Source: Lawsonella clevelandensis
GTDB lineage: Bacteria; Actinomycetota; Actinomycetes; Mycobacteriales; Mycobacteriaceae
Assembly: GCF_003241315.1 (NCBI RefSeq)
Contig: NZ_QFOZ01000003.1
Span: 29,611 to 93,610 of the forward strand
DNA: 64,000 bases
Direction: 5' to 3'
Of the stretch, positions 35,579 to 43,506 are shown one piece after another (within the stretch, counting starts at the first letter, position 1; each line of letters opens with the position of its first letter). The position numbers were made by a program, and so were the translations under genes. Under the pieces are notes generated by a model, which saw only the letters and a program-made list of their open reading frames with translations, did not search any database and was not told the DNA's origin.

Positions 35579-37308
35579 GAGTGTTTCTCCTCTACCAGGG
35601 TGCCGTCACGGAGGACGAGGATACGGTCAACATCGCGGAGGGCGGTGGGGCGGTGGGCAATGGTCAGTACTGTTTTATCGCGTCCGACTTCCTCCATGGA
35701 GGCGAGGATAGCTGCCTCGGAGTTGATATCAACGTGGGAGGTGGGCTCATCAAAAACCATGATGGGGGCGTCGGCGAGGATCGCCCGGGCGATCGCCAGC
35801 CGTTGTGCTTGCCCACCGGAGAGGGAATAGCCGCGTTCCCCAACTTCCGTGTTGAGCTGCTCCGGCATGGTGCGAATATCGTCCGCGAGAGCGGCAGTTT
35901 CGAGAGCCTTCCACATTTCTTCCTCAGTAGCGTCGGGTTTCGCAATGCGGAGATTGTCGGCGAGTGTGCCGGTGAAAAGCCAGGTAGTTTGGTTGACGGC
36001 GGCAGTGCCGGAGCGGATCTGTGCAGCGGGGACTTCACCCACGATCTTGCCGTCTACGGTGACGGAGCCAGTGCGCGGGACCAGGTCGCCCAGCACTAGG
36101 CCGGCCAGGGTGGATTTGCCACCACCGGATGTTCCAACTAGCCCCACGTGTTCACCGGGGGCAATGTCGAGGGTGAGGTCGTGTAGTACCTGCTTGGCGT
36201 CATCGTCTGCACTGTAGGCGAAAGTGACATTGTGGAGGGTGATGGCGCCGGGCTGGGCGCTGGCTGCTGCGTCGGCGTGAATGGCGGGGTCGGCAGCGCG
36301 CTTTTCGTCGCTAATAACTTGGTAGGCGGATTTTTCGGCGAGGAAGGCGCGGGCTTTTCGCTGTGCGGCCAGGCCTCCCATACCAACATAAAAGAACTGC
36401 CCAATGCGGTCGAGTGGCTCCAACATGATGGTGGAGAGGAGGACGACGGCAATGGACTGGCCAACAGTGATGTCTCCGTCTTTGAGTGCCTGGTAGGCGA
36501 GGAAGGTGGAGAGGGTAATCATGGCGAGGGAGAAAACAGCGTCTACTACGAAGATAACAAGCTGGTTGCCGAAGAGGAGTTTCATCATGCTGACGCGGTT
36601 GTTTTCGCCAATGTCAGATAGTTGTTTGGAGATTCGTTTGGCGGCGCGGAAGGTGCGCAGCGTGGTGAGTCCTTGGATGGCGTCTAGGTAGGTGGAGGAG
36701 AGTTCCCAGCGGGCGCTTACTGTTTTTCCGGAGACTTTGCGGAAGACCATCTCAAAGCTGCTGATAAGAAGGGGAACGGCGGGAATGGTGAGGGAGAGCC
36801 AGCCTGCTATTTCCCAGTCAATTGTGAAGCCGATCATGAGGATGGTGATGACGGGTGCCAGCATGGATCCGATCATGGGGCCCAGGAATGTTTGCCGGTA
36901 GTAGGCGATGCGCTCGGTGTCGTCGGTGAGGAGGCTGACGATACTGCCGGTGCGTTCTGCGGAACGTTCTTGTGTGCCTAGGTCCATGAGGTGATGGACG
37001 AGTTTGCGGCGGAGATGGAGTTCTTCCCACGCTGCGGACGTTTGGGTAAGGAAGAGGCTGAATCCCACGATGAGGGTGGAGAGGAGTGCCAGTATGATGA
37101 TGCCGGCGATGGTGCCTCCGCCCACGGTTGTGCCGTCGTGGGCAGCGTCAATGGCTTTTCCTAGGAGGACAAAAAGGCCACCGGTGGAAGCGGTGGTGAT
37201 AAGTCCAAGAATGAGGGATAGGCGGATGACGCGGGATCCGGCGCGGGTGCCGAGAGGTTCTTTTGGCGTCTTCTGTTGAGTCTTTCGACTCTTCGTGGTC
37301 TTCGCCAT
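35575..37308 (-). CDS. ABC transporter, fused permease/ATPase, first subunit
   Basis: A 577-residue half-transporter: basic N-terminus, six membrane helices, and an ATPase with VGTSGGGKST, LSGGQAQRLAIARA, Walker B IMVFDEPTSH and H-loop IAHRP. It has no siderophore-reductase (SIP) domain, unlike IrtA. ATG 37308 is preceded by a weak GGAGA. A DtxR/IdeR-like box lies 58 bp upstream. It is co-translated with the second subunit. Neither gene has an obvious counterpart at this place in M. tuberculosis, so the pair is accessory to the conserved order. Confidence 0.85.
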   Translation of the reverse strand: MAKTTKSRKTQQKTPKEPLGTRAGSRVIRLSLILGLITTASTGGLFVLLGKAIDAAHDGTTVGGGTIAGIIILALLSTLIVGFSLFLTQTSAAWEELHLRRKLVHHLMDLGTQERSAERTGSIVSLLTDDTERIAYYRQTFLGPMIGSMLAPVITILMIGFTIDWEIAGWLSLTIPAVPLLISSFEMVFRKVSGKTVSARWELSSTYLDAIQGLTTLRTFRAAKRISKQLSDIGENNRVSMMKLLFGNQLVIFVVDAVFSLAMITLSTFLAYQALKDGDITVGQSIAVVLLSTIMLEPLDRIGQFFYVGMGGLAAQRKARAFLAEKSAYQVISDEKRAADPAIHADAAASAQPGAITLHNVTFAYSADDDAKQVLHDLTLDIAPGEHVGLVGTSGGGKSTLAGLVLGDLVPRTGSVTVDGKIVGEVPAAQIRSGTAAVNQTTWLFTGTLADNLRIAKPDATEEEMWKALETAALADDIRTMPEQLNTEVGERGYSLSGGQAQRLAIARAILADAPIMVFDEPTSHVDINSEAAILASMEEVGRDKTVLTIAHRPTALRDVDRILVLRDGTLVEEKHS

Positions 37309-37365
37309 GAAGTCTCCAATTCAGTGCAATATAAAACGCTGTTGAGAAGAATAAAAATTTTTAAA

Positions 37366-37384
37366 TGAGGTTTGCCTACACTTA
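37366..37384 (-). promoter_or_regulatory. IdeR/DtxR-like iron box upstream of the ABC operon
   Basis: TGAGGTTTGCCTACACTTA matches the 19-bp consensus TTAGGTTAGCCTAACCTAA at 14 of 19 positions by my count, including the central GCCTA. It sits 58-76 bp before the ABC operon start in an AT-rich promoter region, the usual place for repression by iron-loaded IdeR/DtxR. Confidence 0.55.
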
Positions 37385-37455
37385 GTATTTATACACTACA
37401 AACAGTCTATGCGACACATTGTCTCTAAAATATATTTCTAAAATAGTGTGTCTTT

Positions 37456-37494
37456 CTCCCATAGCGATAAAACATTAGAGAGACATTATGGGAG
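37456..37494 (-). terminator. Possible weak terminator after ybaK
   Basis: CTCCCATA and TATGGGAG form an 8-bp stem with a 23-nt loop downstream of ybaK. There is no T-run, so termination is uncertain. Confidence 0.3.
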
Positions 37495-37558
37495 CACCTA
37501 AAAGGTATATATAAGGACGCATATTAAAAGAAGTGTGAAGGAATCACTACAGCGCTGA

Positions 37559-38089
37559 TTACTGCGCTGCAATGTCTGCCACGATGGCATCCGTTAGAGC
37601 AATGAGGTCAGCAGGCGCAATTTCAATATCGCATCCGCGTCGCCCACCAGAAACATAGATGTTATCCCACAGGAGAGCACTCTCATCAATAACGGTACGA
37701 AGCTTTCTTTTCTGGCCCAAGGGAGATATTCCACCAGCAACATACCCAGTAGTTTTTTCGGCAAGATCTACGGCTGCCATGTGCGCTTTAGAAGCACCTA
37801 AAGCAGCGGCAGCTTTTTTAACAGTGAGCGTTGTGGTCACGGGAACAACAGCAACCGCCAGCGGTGACTCACCCGGAGCAGGTTTCCCCGCCAACTCAAT
37901 AACAAGTGTTTTGAAGATCTGTTCCGGCTCCACCCCAAGACGCTCCACCATAACGTCCGCCGCTTCTTTCCCATAATGGTCCGATTCATTGTCATACGTG
38001 TGCACACGGTAAGGGATAGATGTTTTAGCCAGTGCAGCAAGAGCCGGAGTATTAGCAGGAGAAGAAGCAGATTTTTTCACGCCCTCCAC
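37559..38089 (-). CDS. ybaK: Cys-tRNA(Pro)/Cys-tRNA(Cys) deacylase, YbaK/EbsC family
   Basis: A 176-residue trans-editing enzyme that hydrolyses Cys-tRNA(Pro). Seen are the N-terminal YRVHTYDN, the catalytic Lys in QIFKTLVIE, VVPVTTTLTVKKAAAALG, and the GYVAGGISPLGQKRKL loop typical of YbaK. GTG 38089 has little ribosome-site support; an in-frame GTG three codons later follows GGAGGG too closely. It diverges from sigH, matching the neighbourhood of Rv3224A/B and Rv3223c. Confidence 0.92.
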   Translation of the reverse strand: MEGVKKSASSPANTPALAALAKTSIPYRVHTYDNESDHYGKEAADVMVERLGVEPEQIFKTLVIELAGKPAPGESPLAVAVVPVTTTLTVKKAAAALGASKAHMAAVDLAEKTTGYVAGGISPLGQKRKLRTVIDESALLWDNIYVSGGRRGCDIEIAPADLIALTDAIVADIAAQ

Positions 38090-38126
38090 TCTACTTCTAC
38101 GCTCTCAGCAACTTGTAGTAATGCGT

Positions 38127-38152
38127 GGAATATCACGTATTGAGGGAGTGTT
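38127..38152 (+). promoter_or_regulatory. SigH-type promoter in front of sigH
   Basis: GGAATA (38127-38132), a 17-bp spacer, then GTT (38150-38152) agrees with the mycobacterial SigH promoter pattern GGGAAYA-N16-18-GTT. It lies 24 bp before the sigH start, consistent with autoregulation. Confidence 0.65.
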
Positions 38153-38175
38153 GCTCGGGGTAGAAGGAGGTGACA

Positions 38176-39006
38176 GTGTCAACTATGTCAACTATGTCAG
38201 TAGTGCCAACTGCACCAGCAATGTCAGCACCGGTAACTGTATCTGCGGTAAGTGCGTCTAACGGTCTGGTGGGGAATGGTGGGAGAAACCGTGAGGCTAT
38301 TCTCTTCGCGAAGATCTACTCTCAGTCGCTAAACTTAGAGAGTATTGTTTCTTCTGTTCGTCGTGTTGTGTGTCGTGTTGCGCGTCGCACTTCGTTAGTA
38401 AAGGTTAATCCCGTCAATACAGCATCTGCCCCAGTTCGCTCCGATCAAACGGAGGCTGAGTTAGCCCTGCGTTTCGAACGTGATGCGTTACCTCTTTTGG
38501 ACCAGTTATATGGCGCAGCTATGCGAATGACGCGTAATTCTGTTGACGCTGAGGATCTCCTTCAAGAAACCTATGCCAAAGCATTCTCTGCCTTCTCCTC
38601 CTACCGTGAGGGGACGAATCTGAAAGCATGGCTCTACCGCATTATGACGAATACGTACATTAATGCGTATCGGAAGAAGCAGCGTCAGCCCTACCAATCG
38701 ACTACTGAAGATATGACGGATGCGCAGGTCGCAGAGGTAGCAAATCATCATGCTACGGGTCTCCGCTCTGCAGAGGTAGAGGCATTAGACAACATTCCTA
38801 ACGAGTCCATTAAAGAGGCTCTTAATGATCTGCCGGAAGATAGGCGGATGGTGGTCTATTACGCGGATGTAGAAGGACTGCCATATAAGGAGATCTCCGA
38901 GATTATGGATACTCCTATTGGGACTGTTATGTCGCGATTGCATCGCGGTCGAAAACAATTACGTGAGTCTCTTCGTGAAGTGGCTCAAGCTGCGGGTATT
39001 GGTTGA
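38176..39006 (+). CDS. sigH: ECF RNA polymerase sigma factor SigH with N-terminal extension
   Basis: ECF sigma factor for oxidative and thiol stress, 276 residues. The core begins at about residue 90 (LRFERDALPLLDQLYGAA) with sigma2 (NSVDAEDLLQETYAKAF, LKAWLYRIMTNTYINAYRK) and sigma4 (VEGLPYKEISEIMDTPIGT). This core is very close to M. tuberculosis SigH. The first 80-85 residues are extra: a Ser/Thr/Val-rich stretch opening MSTMSTMS, then a basic helix with RRVVCRVARR. GTG 38176 has an ideal AAGGAGG at five bases, and no good internal start exists, so the extension is probably real. It recalls the extended, unstable isoform of Streptomyces SigR. A SigH-like promoter lies in front; the anti-sigma gene follows. 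Confidence 0.9.
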   Translation: MSTMSTMSVVPTAPAMSAPVTVSAVSASNGLVGNGGRNREAILFAKIYSQSLNLESIVSSVRRVVCRVARRTSLVKVNPVNTASAPVRSDQTEAELALRFERDALPLLDQLYGAAMRMTRNSVDAEDLLQETYAKAFSAFSSYREGTNLKAWLYRIMTNTYINAYRKKQRQPYQSTTEDMTDAQVAEVANHHATGLRSAEVEALDNIPNESIKEALNDLPEDRRMVVYYADVEGLPYKEISEIMDTPIGTVMSRLHRGRKQLRESLREVAQAAGIG

Positions 39007-39019
39007 GAGGAGGGAAACT

Positions 39020-39493
39020 GTGAGTCTCCAAGGACGTAATCTACTAGCCGATAGCAGTGATACTGACCAGTGCTGTACTACAGATGGGTGCCATTGCTCG
39101 GGCAACCCTACTCAGCGATCATGCCCGGTTCATCGCGCCTACGCCATACTCGATCCCAATCTAAAAAAGTATGACTCACTGGATTGCTCAGTGGTTGTTT
39201 ATGATGTCCACCGACTTTTACATGAGCTTACTGATGATGACAAAGCTCAAAGAGTAAGGCAAGAACTCTCTGAGTGCCCCTGTGGTACTGAACTTATAGA
39301 GATGGAGGGGAAGCTTCGGCGGAAGCTACACACTGCGTGTGAAGAGCATGCTCCCGATAGTGTGCGGGAGAGACTTTGCGAGCATGTTCATCAGTGGTCG
39401 CACGAATCCCAGGCTTCTTGTGCTGCTGACTATAGTGAACGTACTGATAAACAGGACGACGATCAGCAGAATAATCAGGATGCTAGTAAGTAA
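39020..39493 (+). CDS. rshA: Anti-sigma factor, RshA position, with altered zinc motif
   Basis: A 157-residue protein in the place of RshA, 13 bp after sigH; GTG 39020 has GGAGGG at five bases. Typical RshA proteins have about 80-100 residues and a ZAS motif HxxxCxxC. Here the aligned segment is ELSECPCG: the His is Glu82 and the second Cys is one place early (C86, C88). The first 40 residues form a new Cys-rich stretch (C18, C19, C24, C26, C35), and more Cys occur at 56, 107, 120 and 134. The helical part after the motif (KLRRKLHTACEEHAPDSVRERL) resembles the family. It should bind SigH and release it under thiol oxidation, but metal binding must differ. Confidence 0.72.
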   Translation: MSLQGRNLLADSSDTDQCCTTDGCHCSGNPTQRSCPVHRAYAILDPNLKKYDSLDCSVVVYDVHRLLHELTDDDKAQRVRQELSECPCGTELIEMEGKLRRKLHTACEEHAPDSVRERLCEHVHQWSHESQASCAADYSERTDKQDDDQQNNQDASK

Positions 39494-39498
39494 AGACA

Positions 39499-39540
39499 AT
39501 GCGGGACGTTTTCAGAAGTTTCTCTGAAAACGTCCCGCAT
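39499..39540 (+). terminator. Strong terminator after sigH-rshA
   Basis: ATGCGGGACGTTTTCAGA pairs with TCTGAAAACGTCCCGCAT, a perfect 18-bp stem with a 6-nt loop. It ends the sigH-rshA operon. Confidence 0.85.
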
Positions 39541-39619
39541 GTATATGTGGTGTTTCTGTAAGTTCTGTATAGACGGAAAGGCAGGTAATGCGAGCCGTTT
39601 ATGCAGTTACTTACGTTAT

Positions 39620-39694
39620 TTAAGCGTTTGGCCGCTTTCCATGATTGGCCCTGCTACCTTTACGGGCACGCTTTTTACGTCCACGCTTTCCCAT
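39620..39694 (-). CDS. 50S ribosomal protein bL37 (24 residues)
   Basis: A tiny minus-strand gene of 24 codons plus stop. ATG 39694 follows AAGGAGG at five bases. It opens MGKRGRKKRARKGSRANHGK and ends with four more residues, RPNA. This strongly basic sequence with the NHGKRPN end matches bL37, the small actinobacterial large-subunit protein first recognised in mycobacterial ribosome structures. It lies between the sigH-rshA terminator and whiB1. It is easily missed because of its length. Apart from this gene, 39541-39874 shows no other gene. Confidence 0.88.
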   Translation of the reverse strand: MGKRGRKKRARKGSRANHGKRPNA

Positions 39695-39874
39695 AGTTGC
39701 CTCCTTGGTTCGTGTGGTGTGCACCATGCTCCGAAACGAACCACGAGGTCGTCGAAGTCTCAGTACAAAGTGGAACGCAGATTATTCTTGCACTACCAGA
39801 CGGTTCCACGCAATTAGATAAGGACTGTCTTCATTGGCAGAGGGGGCAGAAGACACGTTAAGAGGGATAGTTTG

Positions 39875-40129
39875 TTAGACAGCGCTGCGGGTACGGAGAC
39901 GAGCCTTGCGACGCTTGAGGGCGCGTCGTTCTTCTTCGCTCATGCCGCCCCAGACTCCGGCATCCTGGCCAGATCCAATGGCCCAAGCAAGGCACTGATT
40001 GGTGACAGGGCAGCGATTGCACACCAGTTTTGCAGAGGCAATCTGGGCAAGGGCGGGACCGGAGTTTCCTACAGGGAAGAAAAGTTCGGGGTCTTCGTCG
40101 CGGCAGAGTGCTTCGTGTCGCCAATCCAT
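39875..40129 (-). CDS. whiB1: WhiB1, iron-sulfur nitric-oxide-sensing regulator
   Basis: An 84-residue protein nearly identical to M. tuberculosis WhiB1, opening MDWRHEALCRDEDPELFFP. The four cluster cysteines are C9, C37, C40 and C46; the GVWGGMSEEERRALKRR turn and basic tail follow. WhiB1 binds sigma A, and its 4Fe-4S cluster reacts with NO, changing DNA binding; it is essential in M. tuberculosis. ATG 40129 follows AAGGAG at eight bases; a TTG two codons earlier is poorly spaced. A Crp/GlxR-like site lies about 170 bp upstream. Confidence 0.96.
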   Translation of the reverse strand: MDWRHEALCRDEDPELFFPVGNSGPALAQIASAKLVCNRCPVTNQCLAWAIGSGQDAGVWGGMSEEERRALKRRKARLRTRSAV

Positions 40130-40295
40130 GGTCAATGCTCCTTACTGAAGTCACAAAATGGTGAAAGTGTCTAGTTTGGGGGAGATACCAGCATGTGTAG
40201 GCTGGGAAAATTGGGGGTAAGAACAGGTTAAGTTCTCCTGCACACTCGTTAAATCCTGTCACGATTAAGATGAATGTCAAGAGATTTTTTATTAA

Positions 40296-40311
40296 TGTGA
40301 CACAAGTAACA
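40296..40311 (-). promoter_or_regulatory. Crp/GlxR-like binding site upstream of whiB1
   Basis: TGTGA-CACAAG-TAACA matches TGTGA-N6-TCACA at nine of ten positions. M. tuberculosis whiB1 is known to be controlled by the cAMP receptor protein, which supports the call. Confidence 0.5.
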
Positions 40312-40415
40312 AATAATTTTTGTAAGAGATATACATCACTACTAAGAAATGCCTTTTTACCTGGGGTTCTATGAATATGCAGGTAAATGCAATATATAAG
40401 AATAAATTAAAAATG

Positions 40416-40441
40416 AGCGCATATGATATTTACAATGCGCT
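40416..40441 (-). terminator. Terminator of the helicase operon (minus strand)
   Basis: On the minus strand AGCGCAT pairs with ATGCGCT (7 bp, 12-nt loop), followed by CATTTTTAATTT. It lies 120 bp after the Rv3212-like gene. Confidence 0.65.
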
Positions 40442-40510
40442 TATGTGTCCGAATAGTAAACACGAAGATTTTTACCAGCATCGATAATTTGATAACACAA
40501 TGCAACAATA

Positions 40511-40556
40511 CTGCGGCACTAGACCTATACAGTGCTGCGGCACTAAACCTATACAG
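40511..40556. repeat. Two 22-bp copies with period 24
   Basis: Positions 40511-40532 and 40535-40556 differ at one base (CTGCGGCACTA then G or A, then ACCTATACAG). They sit just after the stop of the Rv3212-like gene. No function is apparent. Confidence 0.5.
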
Positions 40557-40561
40557 TCAGG

Positions 40562-41863
40562 CTATGCGGGTGCAAGACCTAAAACTTTATCTCCTTGCTG
40601 CGCCACAATCGTTCCACCCACAACTATCACTTTGTTAATAGACGGTCCTGGAACGGGTAAGAATCGAGCTTTCTCCCCGGTGTTTCCGTCAAGGAGTGCG
40701 AGTCCCCCACGAACAGGGGCTACAAGCCAATGGAGTGATCCCACCATGTCAGAAAGAACTGCCGGGGTGCCTGTAATGTGTGCGGTACTCCATTTCAGCG
40801 CAAGAGTTTCCGCATCAAATGAATAAAGATTCTCTCCATCACTCCAGAACAGGGACTTATCTGTCCGCACAATGGGTACTCCCAGCAAAGATGCTTGCCC
40901 AAAACTACTCTCCATAGTTTTCGCTACATGCACAAGAACGGGAGAATCCTCCTCATCCTCCCCCTGCTCATGGCGGAGAATGACGAAATGCGGCGCAGGT
41001 TCCTCCAAATACAGAAGAGCCTGCGATCCCGTTACCTCAATAACGGCCCCATGATGGGCGTCAGTTAACCACGTTCCCTCTGTTTCTGGGGTGGTGTCTT
41101 CCTCGGGTACAGCTCGGAAAAAAGTGAAACGCAGGGACGTATCTCCTGGGCAGCGCTGCAACACGCCAATGGAATCATTATTTTCAACAGCGTCTGCTAT
41201 GGAACAGTGTGGCTGTTTTTTCTGTTCCGGTTCCAAAGGTGTTTCACTGGGGCCGACGAGAAGTGTTCTCACCATATCGCTGCGCCAGGATTCAACGGTA
41301 TGTGGACCAATGGATAAAACATGCTGGCCGCCAGTGACAATACGCGGATGGGCAGGAGAAAAACCGCTACGGGAAGGCCCATGGTGGCCATTACTGCCGC
41401 GGAGAAGCATGACATCACCACACCCACCGGAAAACTGCCACACACTAATTGCCTCGCCCCACGCAGACTCAAGACCGCAGAGACTCCTATTGCGGTGGTA
41501 TTCCCACACCATTTCGCCGGTTGCTGGGCTACGCCCAACAACCGTGTCGTGGCTACCAGTCACAATCACCGGTCCAGCAGTTAACGGACCCCGAGTGAGG
41601 CTCCCCCGCGTTAGTGGTGAAGAGGCCTCCCACAGTACCTTAAGGCCTGTCGGTTCACGCGTAATGGGCGCTCCCATGGTGGGGTGAGCACCATGTTTAA
41701 GCGTTGTATGGGCACGGTCACCTGTCACCCAGACAACCACAGCCGCCACTATCACAAGCACTGTTATGACAGCTACCGCCACCATATCTCCAGGACGGTG
41801 CCGCTCTGCGGGAACTCTCACAGTATGAGGACGACGCTGTGACTGTGACGTGTGGAAGGCCAC
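40562..41863 (-). CDS. Membrane-anchored beta-propeller-like protein, Rv3212-like
   Basis: A 433-residue protein with a basic cytosolic N-terminus, one transmembrane helix (about 28-50) and a large outer domain built of propeller-like strands (VIVTGSHDTVVGRSPATGEMV, LYSFDAETLALKWS, LALLDGNTGEKARF), resembling PQQ-binding propellers. The same gene follows the rhlE helicase in M. tuberculosis (Rv3211-Rv3212). GTG 41863 has AGGAGG at four bases and lies eight bases after the helicase stop, so they are co-transcribed. Its function is unknown; a scaffold role at the cell surface would fit the fold. Confidence 0.75.
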   Translation of the reverse strand: MAFHTSQSQRRPHTVRVPAERHRPGDMVAVAVITVLVIVAAVVVWVTGDRAHTTLKHGAHPTMGAPITREPTGLKVLWEASSPLTRGSLTRGPLTAGPVIVTGSHDTVVGRSPATGEMVWEYHRNRSLCGLESAWGEAISVWQFSGGCGDVMLLRGSNGHHGPSRSGFSPAHPRIVTGGQHVLSIGPHTVESWRSDMVRTLLVGPSETPLEPEQKKQPHCSIADAVENNDSIGVLQRCPGDTSLRFTFFRAVPEEDTTPETEGTWLTDAHHGAVIEVTGSQALLYLEEPAPHFVILRHEQGEDEEDSPVLVHVAKTMESSFGQASLLGVPIVRTDKSLFWSDGENLYSFDAETLALKWSTAHITGTPAVLSDMVGSLHWLVAPVRGGLALLDGNTGEKARFLPVPGPSINKVIVVGGTIVAQQGDKVLGLAPA

Positions 41864-41871
41864 GAAGCCTC

Positions 41872-43506
41872 CTAGTCAGTAGCGGAATTCTGGGAAGAAG
41901 AATGGCGAGTACGACGCCGCCGACGGCGACGCGTTCCCTGGCTCTGCTGTTCTGGTGCGTCACCATTCTTTTCGGTAGTACGCTGACGAGCGCGTCCACG
42001 TATCTCCCGGCGTTCAGTAGTGTCACCGCTCTTCCTGTTACCGCGGTCGCGGCGATGGTTATTGCCTCCACCACGTCGGTTGCCCTGTCCAGAGCGTCCA
42101 GCATGTCCAGAATGAGAACGGCCACGCCGGCGCGGCGCCCCGATAAGTTCCTGCGCCGGGCCCACTTCACCTGTTACGTCAGGGTCAATATCGAGATCCG
42201 TATACAGATGAGCGGAGGTGTGATAGGTCTCTGCCGGCTCGCCCTTACCTAAGTCGAGGGCTTTATCGATGAGCATCCAGCGGGGGATATCGTCCCAGTC
42301 CACCAGGGTGACGGCGACACCGGAATGCCCGGCGCGCCCCGTACGACCAATACGGTGAACATAGGTTTTATCATCTTCAGGGCATTGGTAGTTGATAACA
42401 TGCGTCACGTCATCAACGTCAATACCGCGGGCAGCGACATCTGTAGCTACTAGTACATCGACGGTGCCGTCACGGAACGCATCCAGTGCTTTCTCGCGAG
42501 CAATCTGTCCTAAATCTCCATGTACAGTGGCTACATGGAAACCACGTTCCGCTAATTCTTCCGCAAGTTTTTGTGCGGTACGCTTCGTGCGCGTAAAGAT
42601 CATCGTCTTCCCGCGACCCTTCGCCTGCAGAATGCGCGCCACCATTTCCGTCTTGTTAAGGGCATGGGCACGATACACATACTGTGTAGTGTTTTCGTGG
42701 GTTGCGGATGCATTAGCGGATTCTGCCCGAATATGCGTGGGCTGGTGGAGGAAAGAACGTGACAGTTGAATGATGGGCCCCGGCATAGTAGCGGAGAACA
42801 GCATTGTTTGACGGTCCTCGGGAACCATTCCCAGAATCTTTTCCATATCTGGCAGGAAACCCAAGTCGAGCATTTCGTCTGCTTCGTCCAAGACTAGAAC
42901 AGTGATCTTGCCGAGGATAAGGTGATTCTGCTGAGCCAGATCCAGCAGTCGGCCCGGTGTCCCCACAACAAGATCAACACCCTTCTGCAAGGCGTTAACT
43001 TGAGACTCGTAAGGAGTGCCGCCATATATCGCTAGCACAGAAAGAGGGCGCTCTTTCCCCGTCGGATTACCAGCATCATCTAATTCGGGAACAAACAGTT
43101 TGTGTGCAGCATGGGATAAGTCTTCTTCTACCTGCACACACAATTCGCGGGTAGGAACAATGACAAGTGCCCGAGGAGTGCCATCCAACGGATGGTCTTT
43201 ATCTGTGGCAATGCGGTGTAGGAGGGGAACGCCGAAACCATACGTTTTCCCCATGCCGGTGCGTGCCTGCCCAATGAGGTCCTGGCCGGCTAGAGCTAGT
43301 GGCAAAGTGAGTTCTTGAATGGCGAAAGTGTGTTCAATTCCCTTCTCTGAGAGGGCTTCCACAATAGCGGAATGAACACCAAGCGCGGCGAAGGTGGGGG
43401 AGTTAGCGGTACTGGTGGCGCCATCATCGAGCACAGTGGTGTGGACGTCCATAGTGGATTCGGAGTTATCAGCAGGGGAGTCTGAAGAAGTGGGAGTATG
43501 AGCCAT
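41872..43506 (-). CDS. DEAD-box RNA helicase, RhlE-type
   Basis: A 544-residue helicase with the Q motif (FAIQELTLPLALAGQDLIGQ), Walker A ARTGMGKT, VLDEADEM, SAT, and the second-domain motifs VATDVAARGIDV and HRIGRTGRAG. The C-terminal 100 residues are Arg- and Gly-rich, an RNA-binding tail. It probably unwinds RNA in ribosome assembly or decay. ATG 43506 follows AGGA; a longer frame from 43572 has no support. First gene of a two-gene operon with the Rv3212-like protein. Confidence 0.92.
   Translation of the reverse strand: MAHTPTSSDSPADNSESTMDVHTTVLDDGATSTANSPTFAALGVHSAIVEALSEKGIEHTFAIQELTLPLALAGQDLIGQARTGMGKTYGFGVPLLHRIATDKDHPLDGTPRALVIVPTRELCVQVEEDLSHAAHKLFVPELDDAGNPTGKERPLSVLAIYGGTPYESQVNALQKGVDLVVGTPGRLLDLAQQNHLILGKITVLVLDEADEMLDLGFLPDMEKILGMVPEDRQTMLFSATMPGPIIQLSRSFLHQPTHIRAESANASATHENTTQYVYRAHALNKTEMVARILQAKGRGKTMIFTRTKRTAQKLAEELAERGFHVATVHGDLGQIAREKALDAFRDGTVDVLVATDVAARGIDVDDVTHVINYQCPEDDKTYVHRIGRTGRAGHSGVAVTLVDWDDIPRWMLIDKALDLGKGEPAETYHTSAHLYTDLDIDPDVTGEVGPAQELIGAPRRRGRSHSGHAGRSGQGNRRGGGNNHRRDRGNRKSGDTTERREIRGRARQRTTEKNGDAPEQQSQGTRRRRRRRTRHSSSQNSATD

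Larger units (their letters stand above)
40130..40561. other. 432-bp intergenic region upstream of whiB1
   Basis: No gene is visible. This AT-rich stretch holds, from whiB1 outward, the whiB1 leader and promoter area, the Crp/GlxR-like site, the terminator of the helicase operon and a 24-bp tandem repeat. Confidence 0.6.

Noticed and set aside
39539..39817. 92-codon open frame on the plus strand between sigH-rshA and whiB1
   Set aside because: It has no ribosome site, starts inside the terminator stem and overlaps the bL37 gene on the other strand.
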